Positions 63,586 to 64,000 of a stretch of 64,000 bases of DNA are shown piece by piece. Position numbers and translations under genes: made by a program. Within the stretch, counting starts at the first letter, position 1. Every line of letters begins with the position of its first letter. The stretch lies in contig CP065001.1 of assembly GCA_016700155.1 (NCBI GenBank), forward strand, positions 2,852,001-2,916,000. The letters run 5' to 3'. This stretch comes from Ignavibacteriales bacterium (GTDB taxonomy: Bacteria; Bacteroidota; Ignavibacteria; Ignavibacteriales; Ignavibacteriaceae). The notes under the pieces were generated by a model. That model worked only from the letters and a program-made list of their open reading frames with translations. It searched no databases and was not told the DNA's origin.

Positions 63586-63945
63586 TTACCAATTTAATTG
63601 TTTCTGATGAACCTTGACATAAACGCTTAGTCCTTTAACTATAACGGGATAAACTTCGAGACCGGTTTTGCTCATCGGCATTTTGCCGGTTTTAATATCG
63701 AACATCCATCCGTGAATCGGACATACAATTTTTCCTTCTTCAATTGTTCCGTCGTAAATCATGGTCGTGTGTTGATGCGGACACATATTACTGACTGCAT
63801 AAACATTTCCTTCATGCCTGAACACGGCAATATCAACATCGTTCACCATAAATCTTTTTCCCTGCCCTTCTTTCAAATCGGATAAGGAACAGATTCGTGA
63901 AAAATCTTTTAGTTCAGGTGATTCAGAAAGATTTGAATTTTTCAT
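63586..63945 (-). CDS. Rieske-type 2Fe-2S ferredoxin
   Basis: 119 residues with both cluster ligand pairs: C-x-H in MCPHQHTTM and C-x2-H in CPIHGWMFDIKTG. Size fits stand-alone Rieske ferredoxins such as those of dioxygenases or the NirD-like group. The electron partner is not evident; the gene upstream is cut by the window edge. Cytoplasmic. Confidence 0.9.
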   Translation of the reverse strand: MKNSNLSESPELKDFSRICSLSDLKEGQGKRFMVNDVDIAVFRHEGNVYAVSNMCPHQHTTMIYDGTIEEGKIVCPIHGWMFDIKTGKMPMSKTGLEVYPVIVKGLSVYVKVHQKQLNW

Positions 63946-64000
63946 TTATGATGATTCCCTTTTCAGTTCTTTTCAATGTTGCAAAAGCGGTTTCAGGATC
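63923..64000 (-). CDS. Possible 3' end of an upstream gene (partial)
   Basis: The only minus-strand frame open to the right edge reads DPETAFATLKRTEKGIIINE before a TGA at 63923, overlapping the Rieske start by 23 bp. Too short to identify. Given the dense minus-strand gene packing it is probably a real C-terminus, but this could be chance. Confidence 0.4.
   Translation of the reverse strand, partial: DPETAFATLKRTEKGIIINEKFKSF

Overview
The window is a low-GC segment from a member of the Bacteroidota/Chlorobiota group, most likely an Ignavibacteria-type bacterium. Three things point there: at least nine secreted proteins with the C-terminal NYPNPFNPST...YDVLGREVATLVNEY type of Type IX secretion (T9SS) sorting domain; a large hybrid two-component sensor with a periplasmic propeller; and a clade II (Sec-type) nosZ cluster together with nrfHA. 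This taxon is inferred from protein style, not from a marker gene. No rRNA, tRNA, CRISPR array, phage gene or transposase was recognised.

Layout. 1-3671: C-terminally cut hybrid sensor kinase. 3886-19918: an array of T9SS cargo proteins, almost all on the minus strand, with variable N-terminal parts and a nearly constant C-terminal module. It is interrupted by an isolated plus-strand pair encoding a PduS-like flavin/Fe-S protein and a PduT-like tandem-BMC shell protein (5251-7155). 20095-25447: housekeeping genes (rlmB, lgt, hisS, a PTS IIA domain, an aminotransferase) and one unknown. 25594-28786: two more T9SS cargo genes whose last ~590 bp are about 98% identical. 29241-32315: a metal-handling trio (YHS/TRASH protein, TonB-dependent receptor, HYC/CC/PP-type protein). 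32497-45587: a nitrogen-oxide respiration and defence region. 45792-64000: mostly housekeeping genes (yihY-like, purL, lnt, ispF, era, trxB, queG), two outer-membrane proteins, an ECF sigma/anti-sigma pair and a Rieske protein.

Nitrogen region, in transcription order (all minus strand): monoheme cytochrome c lipoprotein, nosZ, DUF6448 protein, cupin, NosB-like membrane protein, nosL, nosD, nosF, nosY; then an Rrf2/NsrR-type regulator with three cysteines; then a DUF438-hemerythrin-PAS protein, a DUF2249 protein and a NapH-like polyferredoxin; then a hemerythrin protein, nrfH and nrfA. The cell is therefore predicted to reduce N2O to N2 and nitrite to ammonium. No NO-forming nitrite reductase or NO reductase lies in the window.

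A palindrome ATCAGA-N8-TCTGAT, or a close variant, precedes the Rrf2 gene (38281-38308), the DUF438 gene (37814-37833) and the nos operon (45710-45729, with a weaker copy at 45610-45629). These look like operators of one regulon controlled by the Rrf2 protein. The neighbouring TonB receptor module has the look of a copper-uptake system and could feed the copper-dependent NosZ; that link is inference from position.
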